From Coix lacryma-jobi var. lacryma-jobi (lineage: Eukaryota; Streptophyta; Magnoliopsida; Poales; Poaceae), in NCBI GenBank assembly GCA_009763385.1, contig CM019827.1:113611204-113675203 (forward strand): DNA of 64,000 nucleotides, in the 5' to 3' direction. The position numbers and the translations under genes were made by a program. This document shows, one piece after another, positions 10,283-21,205 of this stretch (the stretch's first letter is position 1; each line of letters opens with the position of its first letter). The notes beneath the pieces are model-generated. The model searched no databases. It was given only the letters and a program-made list of their open reading frames with translations, and was not told the DNA's origin.

Positions 10283-13220
10283 TGGGAGTGTTAGCACTAC
10301 TAAGTGATGCTAAGGTATACAAGTTGAAGTTGTACCTTTGTAGCGTGTATACCACATTTTAAATCATCCTTAGCATCAACCTTGCTAGAAACAAGTGAAA
10401 CTAGATACCACGTGAGATCAACATTATAAACAAGGTTTTAGTTACCACTTGCTACACTAAGACTAGGCTCTAGATATCAAAACAAATAATCATCATCCAA
10501 GTCTTAGCTCTAGCAAACAGTGCACACAAGCATATAGGAATTTAGAACATATGCAATGCAAGCAAGCAAATGTAATGCACAAACAAATGCATCAATCATG
10601 TATTCATGAGCTTGCTCCCCCTACTTGTGTGCTTCCCTTGTCCAAGACTTGTGATCCATTTACATTCTTCAATCTTGTTCCCTCTTTATCCATGTCCATC
10701 TTGTTTTCTTGTTTTCTCCATTTTATCCTTTGACATATCACAATTGACATATCTTTGCCACAATTTCTCCCCCTTTGTCATCAATGACCATAAAAGGTAT
10801 GCTCCTTTCTCACAAAGAGTGACACTAGGGTAGATGGTTGACACTTGAGTCTTGTATTTTTGATGAACTTCTACCATATATGTTGGAATGACACCGTTTG
10901 TAGGTACCACATGTAGATGCATGAAAACCACTTTGAAATACTACATGTAGAACACTTGTAGGATCTTTGACATTGATACCAATCAGTGGGACATCTCCCC
11001 CTATGTCGTAGCATGGGTCATTCACTTGAGCTTTTGATGAGGGATGCTTTGCTTGATTTGATCACTTGACATATTTGTAGGATACCACTTGTGAGCTTGA
11101 TCTAGACACCATTTGTAAAATCACTTGAAAGAACATATACTATTTTTGAAGAGATACCACGTGAAGAAATGATAAGTCTAGATACCACTTGAATGAAAGT
11201 TTAAACTTGATATCCATTTGCATTATTGTCTTCTTCTTGAACTCTTGTCATGAGCCTCTCATTTGTGACTTGAACTATTAAATTTGCACAATATATCTAA
11301 CTCGGTTTGCTCTAAAGTAAGCTTCTTCACACATCTTTCAATGGTTATCTTACTCATGTTGAATTAGAAATTTGAATGCTCATCTTCTAGATCAAGTACT
11401 TGGATTCACTAGCTCATGAACAAACTCATATACTAACCACTAGATCATATAATCAATCAAGCAATAGTGGTAGGCTATGAATTTAAATTTTTTATTTGTT
11501 ATGCATGATCCTATTAAGCATGTACTATATGCACTAACCGCATACTAGTAAGGGATGAAATGATCATGCATATTACAATGATACCTTTGCTATCTTGGAG
11601 TAGAGGATAGTCATTATATTCCAATTTGCTCCAAAATAGCAATATGAAGTCCGTTTATAAGCTTGGTGAAGACCAATAGATACCAAATACGAATTTCATT
11701 CTTCACCCATATGAATTAAGAACCACTAATGATCAAGTGCACTATCTTGTTGTGGTTGGCTTGCTTCTTTATTTAACCATAGCTTGCATGAGAATGCCAC
11801 TTGAATTGCAATGATTTGCTCTCTTTTGGGTGTTGCTTGCTTTCTTTCTTGATCAAACTCTTGATTGCTCCAACTAAGCATCTCCAATGATACTTTAGAT
11901 CACCACTTCCATATTAGCCTTCCAAGCCTCGCTTGGTTAACCTACAAAAGGCGGAAAGCCCCTACAAAAGGGAGAAGTGACCTCTCTCCAAAGAATCATC
12001 CTTGATACTCACTTGAATTTCCTTTGTTTAATTGATCCAAATGATGAACTCTTCTTGAGATATGACATTGAATCTCTTTATCAGTCCTTTTCTTTCTTCC
12101 AAATGATCTTCTATTGATAATAGAACTTGATCTTCATCTTTATCTTGATATTGGTCTTGATCTTCAATTTGAGTACCAAATTGTGTGTCAAATACACTTC
12201 TTAATTTAATGACCTTGTACTCATCTTTGTCATGCTTCTTGCTTATCTCAAAACCAAACATAGGTCCCTCAACTACTTATAAACATGATTCCAACTTGAG
12301 GGCCTTTCAATCAAAGTGACTTGTGATTTATCCTATACTTATCACTTCCCTGGCAGATTTTGTCCTCTTCAATGAATTGATCATATCTCTCAATATATTG
12401 ATCCAAATTCCATGAAATTTGGTGGAGATGTGCTTTACTAAGTCTTCTAGTAACCATAAAAATTTGAGCTTCATTGGACTTCTAGGTTGCTACCAGATTT
12501 GACATCTTTCCACACTACTATATGCTGAAATCTGCTGCACTATAGTTGACAAGATCCACTCCAAAATCAAAGCGTCACTTATCCAATCATCATGAGATTT
12601 TCACAGCAGCTAATACCGTAAGTGTAGAGCATGTGTACCAAATTTCAAGCCAATCCAAATAGATTTGATCATTCAAACATGACAATCATCACAACTAGCT
12701 CAGATTTTCAATTTTTGGACAGATTTTCACACTTAAGCAGTACTTCTTCAAATTGAATCAAACTTGATGTCAACTTGTTTGAATACTCTCACAAGACATA
12801 TATTCATTCAAACTACTTCCTAAAAGAAGTCTTATGAACTTATCCAATCAAACCAACTCAATTTAGATTACTAAGCATTAAATCCATTCAAACATCTCAT
12901 AGCAAGCAACATATGCATATATATCCATTTCAATCAACTCATATGCACCCAAATGAATATGATCAACTAGAGATATACCTTGGTAGCTCATGATTATTCA
13001 ATAGCAAGCTTCAATTCATTTATTTGCAAGCCTTCAAATATTCCAATAAAATCACCACAATTTGAATATGACACTTGTATGTTATAGAACTTGGACTTCA
13101 CTTGTCTTGACTTGACATTGGATTTAGATAGCACTAAGCTTCATTACTTGACTCAATCAAATGATAAACAATATGAAATCAATTGAATCAAGCCTCCAAT
13201 GCCATGGTACCTACACACAT
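10283..13220 (-). other. Long non-coding region of element B between gag and the 3' end, with extra polypurine tracts
   Basis: About 2.9 kb of AT-rich sequence where pol would be expected. No pol motif is visible in any frame I could follow. CTCCCCCT-type stretches (polypurine on the sense strand) occur at about 10616-10622, 10766-10774 and 10993-11002. Repeated polypurine tracts upstream of the 3' LTR are a known Sirevirus hallmark. A 77-codon sense frame lies at 12028-12261. Short phrases such as GATACCACTTG recur in 11080-11220. Confidence 0.7.
12028..12261 (-). CDS. Short charged ORF in element B, function unknown
   Basis: 77 codons in the sense direction of element B, starting MFGFEISKKHDKDEYKVIK, rich in Asp, Glu, Lys and Gln with a run like DQDQYQDKDEDQ. 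I recognise no domain. Its place, downstream of gag and upstream of the 3' LTR, is where some Sireviruses carry a third ORF. It has no transmembrane segment, which an envelope-like protein would have. It may equally be a chance frame in an AT-rich region. Confidence 0.25.
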   Translation of the reverse strand: MFGFEISKKHDKDEYKVIKLRSVFDTQFGTQIEDQDQYQDKDEDQVLLSIEDHLEERKGLIKRFNVISQEEFIIWIN

Positions 13221-15128
13221 TCATCCAGTCTTTGATGGTACCCAAACTTGTTTGGGTCCTCTCAAGTTAGGTGCAACATACTTAGGCAATGCCTTAGTAT
13301 GAGTAGCGGGATGTTTTGCAATAGAGACCAATGAGGTACCATTGTCATCCTTTCTAAGCACAATATTATCATCAATTGAAATAGGCTTAGAAGTTTTACC
13401 TAGGGGACATGAATTAGCCATGTGTCCCCTTTCCCGGCATGAGTAGCAAACTCTCTTTGATTGAGCCTTTTCTTCCTTGCTCATATGTTGCTTCTCATTG
13501 CCTTGCCTCTCATGAGTTGCTTGAGCCTTCTTCTCAAGCTTGGTAGGACACTTTGAGGCAAAGTGTACCATATCTTCACACTTGTAGCACTTGATGTGAG
13601 CTAAATCTTTCTCGTCTTGATTCTTGCTCATCATCTTCTTGGCATCTTGGATATGAGTTATATGCTGCCTTGCTCTTGTTCTTCCACCCCTTCTTGTTTT
13701 CTTCTTTTCTATCCCCATGTCACCACCATCTTCATGGTTGTTCTTTACTTGAACTTGAGGCTTTGACTTTGGTTCAACTTGAGGCTTCCTTTTGCTTGGG
13801 CATGATTTGGCAATATGGCCCATCTTATGGCATTTGAAGCACACAAAATGAGAGAGTTTCTTTTCTTCTTGCTTCTTTATCTCTCTTTCATTTCTTCTCT
13901 TGCCCCATCTCTTGCCTTTGTCATTGCTCTTGTTGAAGCCAATGCCACTCTTATCACCATAGCTTCTTTGATTGTTCAGCATGTGCTCAATGGTGACCTT
14001 TGAGTTGTAACACCTCTCTAACTTGTTGCTCAAATTCTTCACTTCACTTTTGAGCTCATTGTTCTCCTTGAAAATGTTAGTCTCACAAGACATAGAAGTA
14101 GAACAAGCATCTATATGTGAAGAACATGACATAGAGAATAAATCATCCCAAGAGGTGGATACATGCTTCTTCTCTACATCACATAGGTTAGCACAAATAT
14201 GTGATTGATCATTTGACCCAAATGATGAGCTCTCACTAGTTTTAGTTTCTTCATTAGAAAGCTTCTTAGTGAGAAAAGCATGGTCTTGTACCAAGTTGTC
14301 ATGAGCAACACTAAGTTCCTCATGAGTCAATTTAAGCTCCTCATGTGAACAAGTAGTAACATAAAGTAGATGCTTTTGTTGTTCACATGCATTCTTTAGA
14401 AATGAGTTTTCATTTTTCAATTTTATTGTTTTAGCCATCTCATTTTCTAAAGCCTTAGTGAGTCTACAAACAAGCTCAAAGTTTGGATCATCACAATCAA
14501 CAACCACATTTGCAATTGATACCTTAGTGTCACCATGTGACATGAAGCAATGTGGTGTAGATGGAGAGCTTGTAGAGATATCACTCTCATAGCCATCATC
14601 ATCATCATCAAGTGAGCATGGAGTAGCATCATTAATTGCATCACTTGAGCTTGGCCCATCATCAACAATCTTGTCAAGTGAACTTGTGGATTGATCATCA
14701 TCATCATCATCATCACTTGACCATGAGGTGGAGCAATCTTCCACAATCACCAAGGTATGGTCATGCTCAACATCCTCATGCACCTCCTCTTTGGGCTCAT
14801 CAACATCATCATCGGAGATCGCCCCATATTTCTCATTGAGATAAATCCAAATCTCATGGGCGGACTTCAAGTCCATGATCTCACCAAATATATTATCCTC
14901 CATAGATTGATAGAAAATGTTAGTAGCTTAGCAATTGAGATGTAGGCATTTCTTTTGCGCTTGAGTTGCATTCTTTCTATCCAACACAAGAGAAAGGCCC
15001 ACATCTACAATCCACCACATTTGAGGACTAATAAACTTAAAATTGCATATCATCCTATTTTTCCACCATGCAAAGTGTGTGCCATCAAAAATGTGTGGAC
15101 ACTCAACATCTAGCCCATAAGTCGCCAT
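13221..15128 (-). pseudogene. Element B gag with one in-frame stop
   Basis: Frame of about 635 codons from the ATG at 15126-15128 (MATYGLDVECPHIFDGTHF, the usual copia gag N-terminus) to TGA next to ...GPKQVWVPSKTG. One TAA at 14925-14927 interrupts it after LNC; a CAA codon there would restore continuity, so C-to-T change is likely. The second half has an Asp-rich stretch, a Lys/Glu region and three CX2CX4HX4C knuckles: CFKCHKMGHIAKSC, CYKCEDMVHFASKC and CYSCRERGHMANSC (about residues 428, 513 and 558). Element A gag has two. No pol follows it. Confidence 0.85.
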
Positions 15129-15166
15129 CCTCTCGGGTCGGTGAAGACCACAAATGAGAGACCACA

Positions 15167-15178
15167 GCTCCGATACCA
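15167..15178 (-). promoter_or_regulatory. Primer-binding site of element B (initiator tRNA-Met)
   Basis: Minus strand TGGTATCGGAGC, two bases from the LTR terminus at 15181. Confidence 0.9.
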
Positions 15179-15180
15179 CG

Positions 15181-17265
15181 TGTAGGGTCGAGATGACAGA
15201 CTAGAGGGGGGTGAATAGTCTTTTCTAAAATTAATCGCACCGGCTAACCGAAATAAATACGGAATTAAAACTATCGGTCTAGCCAAGACTACACCCCTCT
15301 ACCTATACTCTCAAGCACCTTACAAAGATCCTAACAAAGCAAATAAGGTGTTGGACTAGCAAGAGCTCACCTAAACAATTCTAGCTTGCAAGGTTATACA
15401 AACCTAAGCAACTAGTACTCAATCAATCGGGGAGCTCCTACACATGCCACTAAGCAAAAGCACAAAGCCTAAGCTCACTAGCAATGCTCAATAACAAGGC
15501 CACACAAGCCAAATTAGAGAGCTCAACTTAGCTACACAAACTAAGCAATGTGACTAGCAAGACTACAAGTCAACTAGTCACTCACGGGATCAACTTCTAT
15601 GCTACACAAGCAAGGAAGGTAACTAGCAAGCTACACAAGCTAACTAGAAGCACAAGAGCAATCTACACTAGCACAAGTATATGAACAAATAAATACAAGC
15701 TAGAGAATAGAGTTTGCAAACCACCGAGAAGATGAACACGAAGTTGACACGGTAATTTTTCTCCCGAGGTTCACTTGGTTGCCACCAAGCTAGTCCCCGT
15801 TGTGTCCACCACACACTTTGGTAGTTCGGCGGCTAATAGGCACCACATCTAGCTCGACACTCGAGCACCGCAAGAACTCACCCACAAGTGAGGGTAACTC
15901 AATGACACGCGCAATCAACTAGAGTTGCTCTTCGCGTTCCCCGCGGGGCGAGCACAACACCCCTCACAAATCCTTCTCCGGAGCCACGCACAATCACCAC
16001 GCGGGCTTCACAACGGAGACCACAATCCACCAAGCCGTCTAGGTGATGGCAATCACCAAGAGTAATAAGAGATCTCCAAATCACAAAGATTTCCTAGTGC
16101 CACCAAATGCAATCCTCAAATGCACACACACTAGGCTCTCAATCCCTCACTCAAAATAGCACCAAGCATGAGAGGGAGAGGAAGGAAAGGAGGTGGATCT
16201 TCAATCTCTCATCCACACCCACAAAGGGCACTCAATCTCTCACAAGATTTGGCTCATAGCAATGGGGAGAGAGAGTGGGGATGAACCCTAGCTCACCAAG
16301 AGCAAGAATGGGGAGAGAAGTGACCAAGAAGAGGGCCTGAAGCCCTCTAAAAAAGCTCTGCTCGCCCTCGTGACCGTTGGAGTGTTTGAATCTGCGCTGA
16401 ACCAGAATATCTGGGTAGGGCGAGGAAAATATCCGAGCAAGCCCTCACTGTCCATGCGAAAGAGCTGAGTTTGTAAATAGCCGGAATATCCAGGTAGGGC
16501 GACAAATATATCCGAGCAACCCCTTGCTGTCCATACGCGGTTCCTCCTTCTTTTTCCAACTTTTAAACCCTTTTCAAATAGCTAACTCTCCCACAAATTA
16601 CCAAATTAATTTGGCACTAAAGTTAGCATTTTCGTAAAGACTTTTTAGGGTTAAACTCATCCATCTCATCATGTCACTAAGCGCAACGCATATGCACATG
16701 AAAGTCACACTTAGTGGCACTAGATAACCGTTGCAACTAAAGATTTCTCCTCTTTATAGTACGACTATCTATCCTAAACCCGGTCAAGCACTTCTCTACT
16801 CAACTTAGACCGGTGAAATGAAATGCCCTATAAATATACCTTTGCCTTGCGCATTCCATTTCAACTCCTCCAAAGTTGATGCAACACTTGCACCAATCTT
16901 GATCAAATGATATGATCCACTTCATATCATCACATGGCTTCCATGGTCCATCAATCTTGACTTCACTTGCTCTTCACCATTGCTTCGGTCCATCGACGCC
17001 AAGTCTTTGCTCAAGCCTCCCGACACTCGGTACCAACGGCTTCAAAGCTTCCAACTTGCCCTTCACCTTCACAATCGGTCTATCAAGCCAAGTCTTACCT
17101 TGATCTTCATCATCTTAGCCAAATGACTCCATGTCATGTTTCATATGCAATAAGCTCCTTCATTGCACATTCACCTATGAACTAATTTTCAGTGTATCTC
17201 ACATAAGCACATATTAGTTCACCTAGGTTGTCACTCAATTAACAAAACCAATCAAGGACCTTTCA
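15181..17265 (-). repeat. 5' LTR of element B (right copy)
   Basis: 2085 bp, collinear with 3998-6079, followed by the CCTCA duplication at 17266-17270. It ends GGACCTTTCA in plus orientation. Confidence 0.95.
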
Positions 17266-17882
17266 CCTCACAAATATCATCTTGATTGGGGGTGGACACA
17301 ATCACCAAATCCCCTCACCAATCAATCCACCACCAACCGTCTAGGTGACGGCAATCACCAAGAGTAATAAGAAATCCACAATTACAACAATCATCTAGTG
17401 CCAAGAAAATGAATCACAAATGCATGCACCTAGGGTTTCCCAAATCGTCTCATGAGCATGAACCAACCATGGAGAGGGAGAGGAGAGGGATGATGGGGAT
17501 CCTCTTAGAGCTCTCAAATCGATCTATGGAGCTTGCTCTCACACTTGCTTGGGGCTCAAATCAATGGAGTGTGAGAGAGGAGAGGAGCAAGAGCTTTTTC
17601 TGTTGTTGAGTTTACAATGGGGAACAACAAAACCAGAGGGTGCGAGAGAGCCAACAGCTAAACAGCAACCGAACCTTATCCGTAGGTAGCCAGCTCCCAA
17701 CGACACTCTGCAACGGCTGGCCGTTGGCCCCCACGCGCCGCACGATTCCCTTGCAAGCTGAAACGGGCGGCCGCAACGCGCTCCCTGCGTGGCACCGGCA
17801 GCAGCGATGCGCACCAGCAGCAGGCGGCGCTCTTCCACGCAAACAGACGAACGCGGACGGCCACAACACATTCGCGAACTAA

Positions 17883-18114
17883 GGCCATGTTTAGATCCCA
17901 AAACTTTACAAGATTCTCCATCACATCGAATCTTTAAACACATGCATGGAGTATTAAATGTAGGTAAAAAAAATAACTAATAGCACAGTTTGTCTGTAAA
18001 TGTCGAAACGAATCTTTTGAGTCTACTTGGTCCATATTTGGACAAAGTTTGTCAAATAACAACGAAAGTGCTACAGGAACTTTACACCCAAATTTCTACC
18101 AACTAAACACCCCC
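17883..18114. mobile_element. Tourist-like MITE (PIF/Harbinger type)
   Basis: 232 bp with inverted ends GGCCATGTTTAG / CTAAACACCCCC and the duplicated trinucleotide TAA on both sides (17880-17882 and 18115-18117). Inner phrases such as CGAATCTTTTGAG and TTTGTCAAATA match a MITE type I know to be abundant in grass genomes. No coding capacity. It sits in the 5' LTR of element A. Confidence 0.85.
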
Positions 18115-19016
18115 TAAGCAGGGCGCAACCGCATCTGCCAGGTGCCAGCGGCCTCCTCATAGGCACGTGGGCTGGCCCAGCGAACGACCGGACCCTCAAC
18201 CAGCACAAGAGGGTCGTCGACCCAGCAGCTAAAAGGCCGAGCGCAAAACACCAGGAGACGACCAACAACCACGAGTGCTCGCTCGCTCTCAAAGTCTCCA
18301 AAAGCACAAGATCGACTACACGAACAGGCAAACAAGCACTCCGCGAAAACACTCTCTGCACACGTGCATTCAAAGTTCAGAAGGAGTTCATGCAGGCTAA
18401 AGAAAAGGACGTGGGCACATACAAGCAAGGTCATGTGCACATGTACGTCACAACTCAATAAAGAGCACCATGCACCTCTCAGCTTTTTCTCCTTCTAAAT
18501 TTTTATAATAAATAATTTTTCAATTGGAGCACAAATATAAAGCCATTTTAGATGCTACCTTTACAGAAAAAACCAAACAAGCTTAGCACAAAAGATAGCA
18601 TTTTTCAAAGATTTTAAAGGGCTTTCTCAAAGTCCCACCACGTCACTAAGCGCAATGCATATGCAAAAGAGACTCACATTTAGTGACACTAGATAACCAT
18701 TGTAATTAGAGATTTCTTCTCTTTATAGTACGGTTATCTAATCTAAACCCGATCACACTCTCTATAGTGTCTTGACCGGCAAAATAAATATCCTATTTTT
18801 ATACCTTTGCCTTGAGCCCATAGGATTTTATTTTTCTCTTTATTCTTTTCTAAGACGGAGCACGCGGATATCATCTTTTTGTTCACCTCCATCACCATGA
18901 TAATTCTCTAGCTCCATCACTTGGTGTGTATCAACCTATCTCATACCACAATACTCATTGCAATAGTTAGTACACATAGGTGTCATCAATTAAACAAAAT
19001 CAAACTAGAGCTTTCA

Positions 19017-19254
19017 CCCTGCGTCCGATGCTCTAGATGGAGCCACGTGTCCCCCTGATATGAATTCAGCCTGTTAGATCCCAACGGTCAATTCCCTTCG
19101 CGCCACGGTTAATGTGACATCGGACGCGCCGATGCTCAACCATCGGACGCTCTGATTCCACTGCTCTTTTCAGCACTCATTTGCGCCACATCGGACGCTC
19201 CGAGACTCCTGCATCGGACGCTCAACCCCTGCGTCCGATGACACGCCAGAAAGG
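19017..19254 (-). repeat. LTR H, inner fragment left of element F
   Basis: 238 bases between the end of A and the start of F. They continue on the other side of F at 54391. Several CATCGGACGC / GCGTCCGATG words occur (near 19021, 19130, 19142, 19192, 19212 and 19230). The last five bases AAAGG (19250-19254) are the target duplicated by F. Confidence 0.7.
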
Positions 19255-19521
19255 TGAAGGATCCAAAGTGCTACCAGAAAGCGACCAGAGGGGGGTGAAT
19301 GGGAGCTTCAAATTTTCCTTTCGGAAACTTGTCGCCACTGTCCCGAGTAACACCCCAAGAGCAAACCTAGAGCTCGTATGTGTCCACGACCCTAGAGATG
19401 GGGTGGATGCTTCCAAGAAGCACAGCGAGACACTATACGACTCTAGAAACTCAACGCAAAAACCGGAAATCAAAACCGACAACGAACGAACAAACCACGG
19501 ACGAAACTGCGCTGACTCAGC

Positions 19522-19795
19522 AGCATCGGACGCTGGCAGCGTCCGATGGCAAAGCACCAGACGCGTCCGATGCGAACATGACACTTCTGGAACCTTACTG
19601 GACCAGCATCGGACGCTGCTACAGTGCAACCCTAGCGTCCGATGCCTGACCCCCGGCGCGTCCGATGGCAACGGACGCTCCGATGGTCAGCGTCCGATGC
19701 TCCTTAAAGAGCACTGTCAGACGACACGTGGCATCGGATGCTCCGATGATTTGAGCTCAGCGTCCGATGCTCACGAACTCAGCGTCCGATGGTCC
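19522..19795. repeat. CATCGGACGC / GCGTCCGATG palindrome cluster in the left LTR of F
   Basis: More than ten copies of a 10-base word in both orientations within about 275 bp. Some pair as perfect inverted repeats, for example CATCGGACGCT then GGC then AGCGTCCGATG near 19524. The copy in the other LTR is at about 52702-52975. Confidence 0.9.
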
Positions 19796-20583
19796 CGAAA
19801 CAGCACAGTTCTTTCGCGAAATCCACTCGATCTCCTCTGAATCAAAAGCACTACGGCTTAGACTTGGTATGAGGAGTCTCAAGGAGGTTAGTGAACTATC
19901 CCATGGGAATCATGGCTCGCATCTAACTCCAAATCGATGGATTGGAAGAAATCGGGACTAAAGGAGCAAAACCGATCCAAAACGAAAATCAACCGATCTA
20001 CTAGGTCGTGAGGTTAGAGATAAAATCCTTCGGTGGAAAGAAGTGCCTCACGATCTAGAACAACTCAGTTCAAACGGATTTGCAAAAGACGCACCGAGTA
20101 GAGAGATCGATCAACGGGAAAAAACGTGGAGAAAAGCAACCCGCGAAGAACACAAGCAAAACGCGAATCACAACCACGAATTTGCAACCGTGTGGCTACC
20201 ACATGCTACAATAGTGAGATTACGGTCTCACTTCCTCAAAATCTCACGGGCACAGAGGTATTGTTCTCTTCTCTGTGGATCTCAGTTCGCTACAGCAGGA
20301 AATAGGAGAGCCGGAAACCCTAGAAGCAAAGAGCAAATAACTGAGATAGATGGGGAGGTGGGTGTCTCCCCCTACTTATCATAATTCTAACTATTCCTAA
20401 TTCCCACTCTACCCCTAACTACTTACAGAGCGAACCAGCTAAACCCTAAGGTTATTCTGGACCAACTCGTGGTAGGTGGTGATCCGACGGCCACGCCCGC
20501 ACAATAGGTAGCGTTGCCTCGACGCAACCTCACCGATTGCCGCCACGTGCCGCCACCGCTCTGCGTCCTTTTCACGGACTCCG

Positions 20584-20821
20584 CCCCCGGTTTTGTGGCC
20601 CAAACCGGGAAACCAGCCTTCACAGCCAACCCCCGGTTTTGAGGCCCAAACCGGGAAACCAGCCTCCAAGTCCATCCCCTGGTTTTGAGGCCGAAACCAG
20701 GAAACCCGCCAGCGCCCAGGTTTTGAGGCCCAAACCTGGAAACCGTCCTCAGCCCGAGTTTTGTGGCCCAACCTCGGAAACCCGCAGCATGCCCAGGTTT
20801 TGTGGCCCAAATCTGGAAACC
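20584..20821. repeat. Six tandem imperfect palindromes in the left LTR of F
   Basis: Units with the plan CCxGGTTTTG(A/T)GGCCCAAACCxGG spaced about 30-45 bp apart. The loop GGCC and the inner TTT/AAA arms stay fixed while the outer stem bases vary, usually together in both arms. The partner array is at 53764-54001. Confidence 0.9.
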
Positions 20822-21205
20822 GTCCACCCGATGGTTTTTCTCTGGCTCTACCACCAAACCGAAGCTGTAGAGGGGATGCACCGCCCGTGCACCCCGTCCA
20901 CCGACATGTGTCCCCAGGTCCTCGACCCGAGCAACACCATGTCCCACAAGTCTTCGCTCGTCGTTGTCCCAGGCTGCCAGCCACCACAGTTGATCCTCAG
21001 GCCACCGGTCCCTCAGTCCAAGCCTCACGTCCGCCCTTCACCGCTCCCGGTCCGTCGGCACGGCACGTCTCTACTTGACCTTCACCTTGCCCTTGATCAC
21101 TGTCTCCGTGCTCGACACCTGCACAACACAAGCCAAAGAACCTGCGATCAAACCCGTTGACAATCACTCATCACTCGAGACTCGGCATACACCCATGTAT
21201 CCGCA

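Larger units (their letters stand above)
3998..17265 (-). mobile_element. Element B: Sirevirus with gag but no pol, inserted in the LTR of A
   Basis: Two LTRs of 2082 and 2085 bp (3998-6079 and 15181-17265) bound the element, with an exact 5-bp duplication CCTCA at 3993-3997 and 17266-17270. The PBS at 15167-15178 shows minus orientation. After removal of a solo LTR inserted at 6330-10277, the internal region is only about 5.1 kb. It contains a gag-like frame, then roughly 2.9 kb of AT-rich non-coding sequence, then the polypurine tract. I see no protease, integrase, RT or RNase H anywhere in it. It would need proteins from another Sirevirus, with element A-like copies the natural candidates. 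Confidence 0.93.
1..19016 (-). mobile_element. Element A: Sirevirus-type Ty1/copia retrotransposon, left part outside window
   Basis: Minus-strand copia element. Reading leftwards from 19016 it shows the 5' LTR (interrupted by element B and a MITE), a tRNA-Met type primer-binding site at 3291-3302, gag, then protease and integrase up to the window edge. Reverse transcriptase and the 3' LTR lie outside. The LTR ends are TGAAAG...CTTTCA. It is inserted in LTR H, so the five bases after it (CCCTG, 19017-19021) should recur beyond its other end. Gag and the visible pol are open apart from the gag/pol junction stops, so this looks like the best-preserved coding element here. Assignment to the Sirevirus lineage rests on the long acidic and lysine-rich gag with zinc knuckles and on the LTR similarity to B and I. 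Confidence 0.9.
3305..19016 (-). repeat. 5' LTR of element A, split by element B and a MITE
   Basis: LTR sequence is 3305-3997 plus 17271-19016. Removing the MITE and its duplicated TAA leaves about 2.2 kb. In sense it starts TGAAAGCTCTAGTTTG (at 19016) and ends ...GGACCTTTCA next to the PBS. Element B with its CCTCA duplication separates the two parts. Parts of it resemble the LTRs of B (for example the stretch near 17340-17400 against 4850-4920), so A and B belong to related families. It should hold the promoter, but I did not locate a convincing TATA box. Confidence 0.85.
19255..21205 (-). repeat. 3' LTR of element F (left copy)
   Basis: TGAAGGATCC...CATGTATCCGCA in plus orientation. It holds a cluster of CATCGGACGC-type words at about 19522-19795 and six tandem hairpins at about 20584-20821. 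ORFs of 60-219 codons in it are mirrored in the other LTR and look like repeat sequence, not genes. Confidence 0.96.

Noticed and set aside
19181..21160. Host genes suggested by ORFs of 105-219 codons
   Set aside because: They are within the F LTR and duplicated at 52469-54340. The peptides are translations of palindrome and hairpin repeats.
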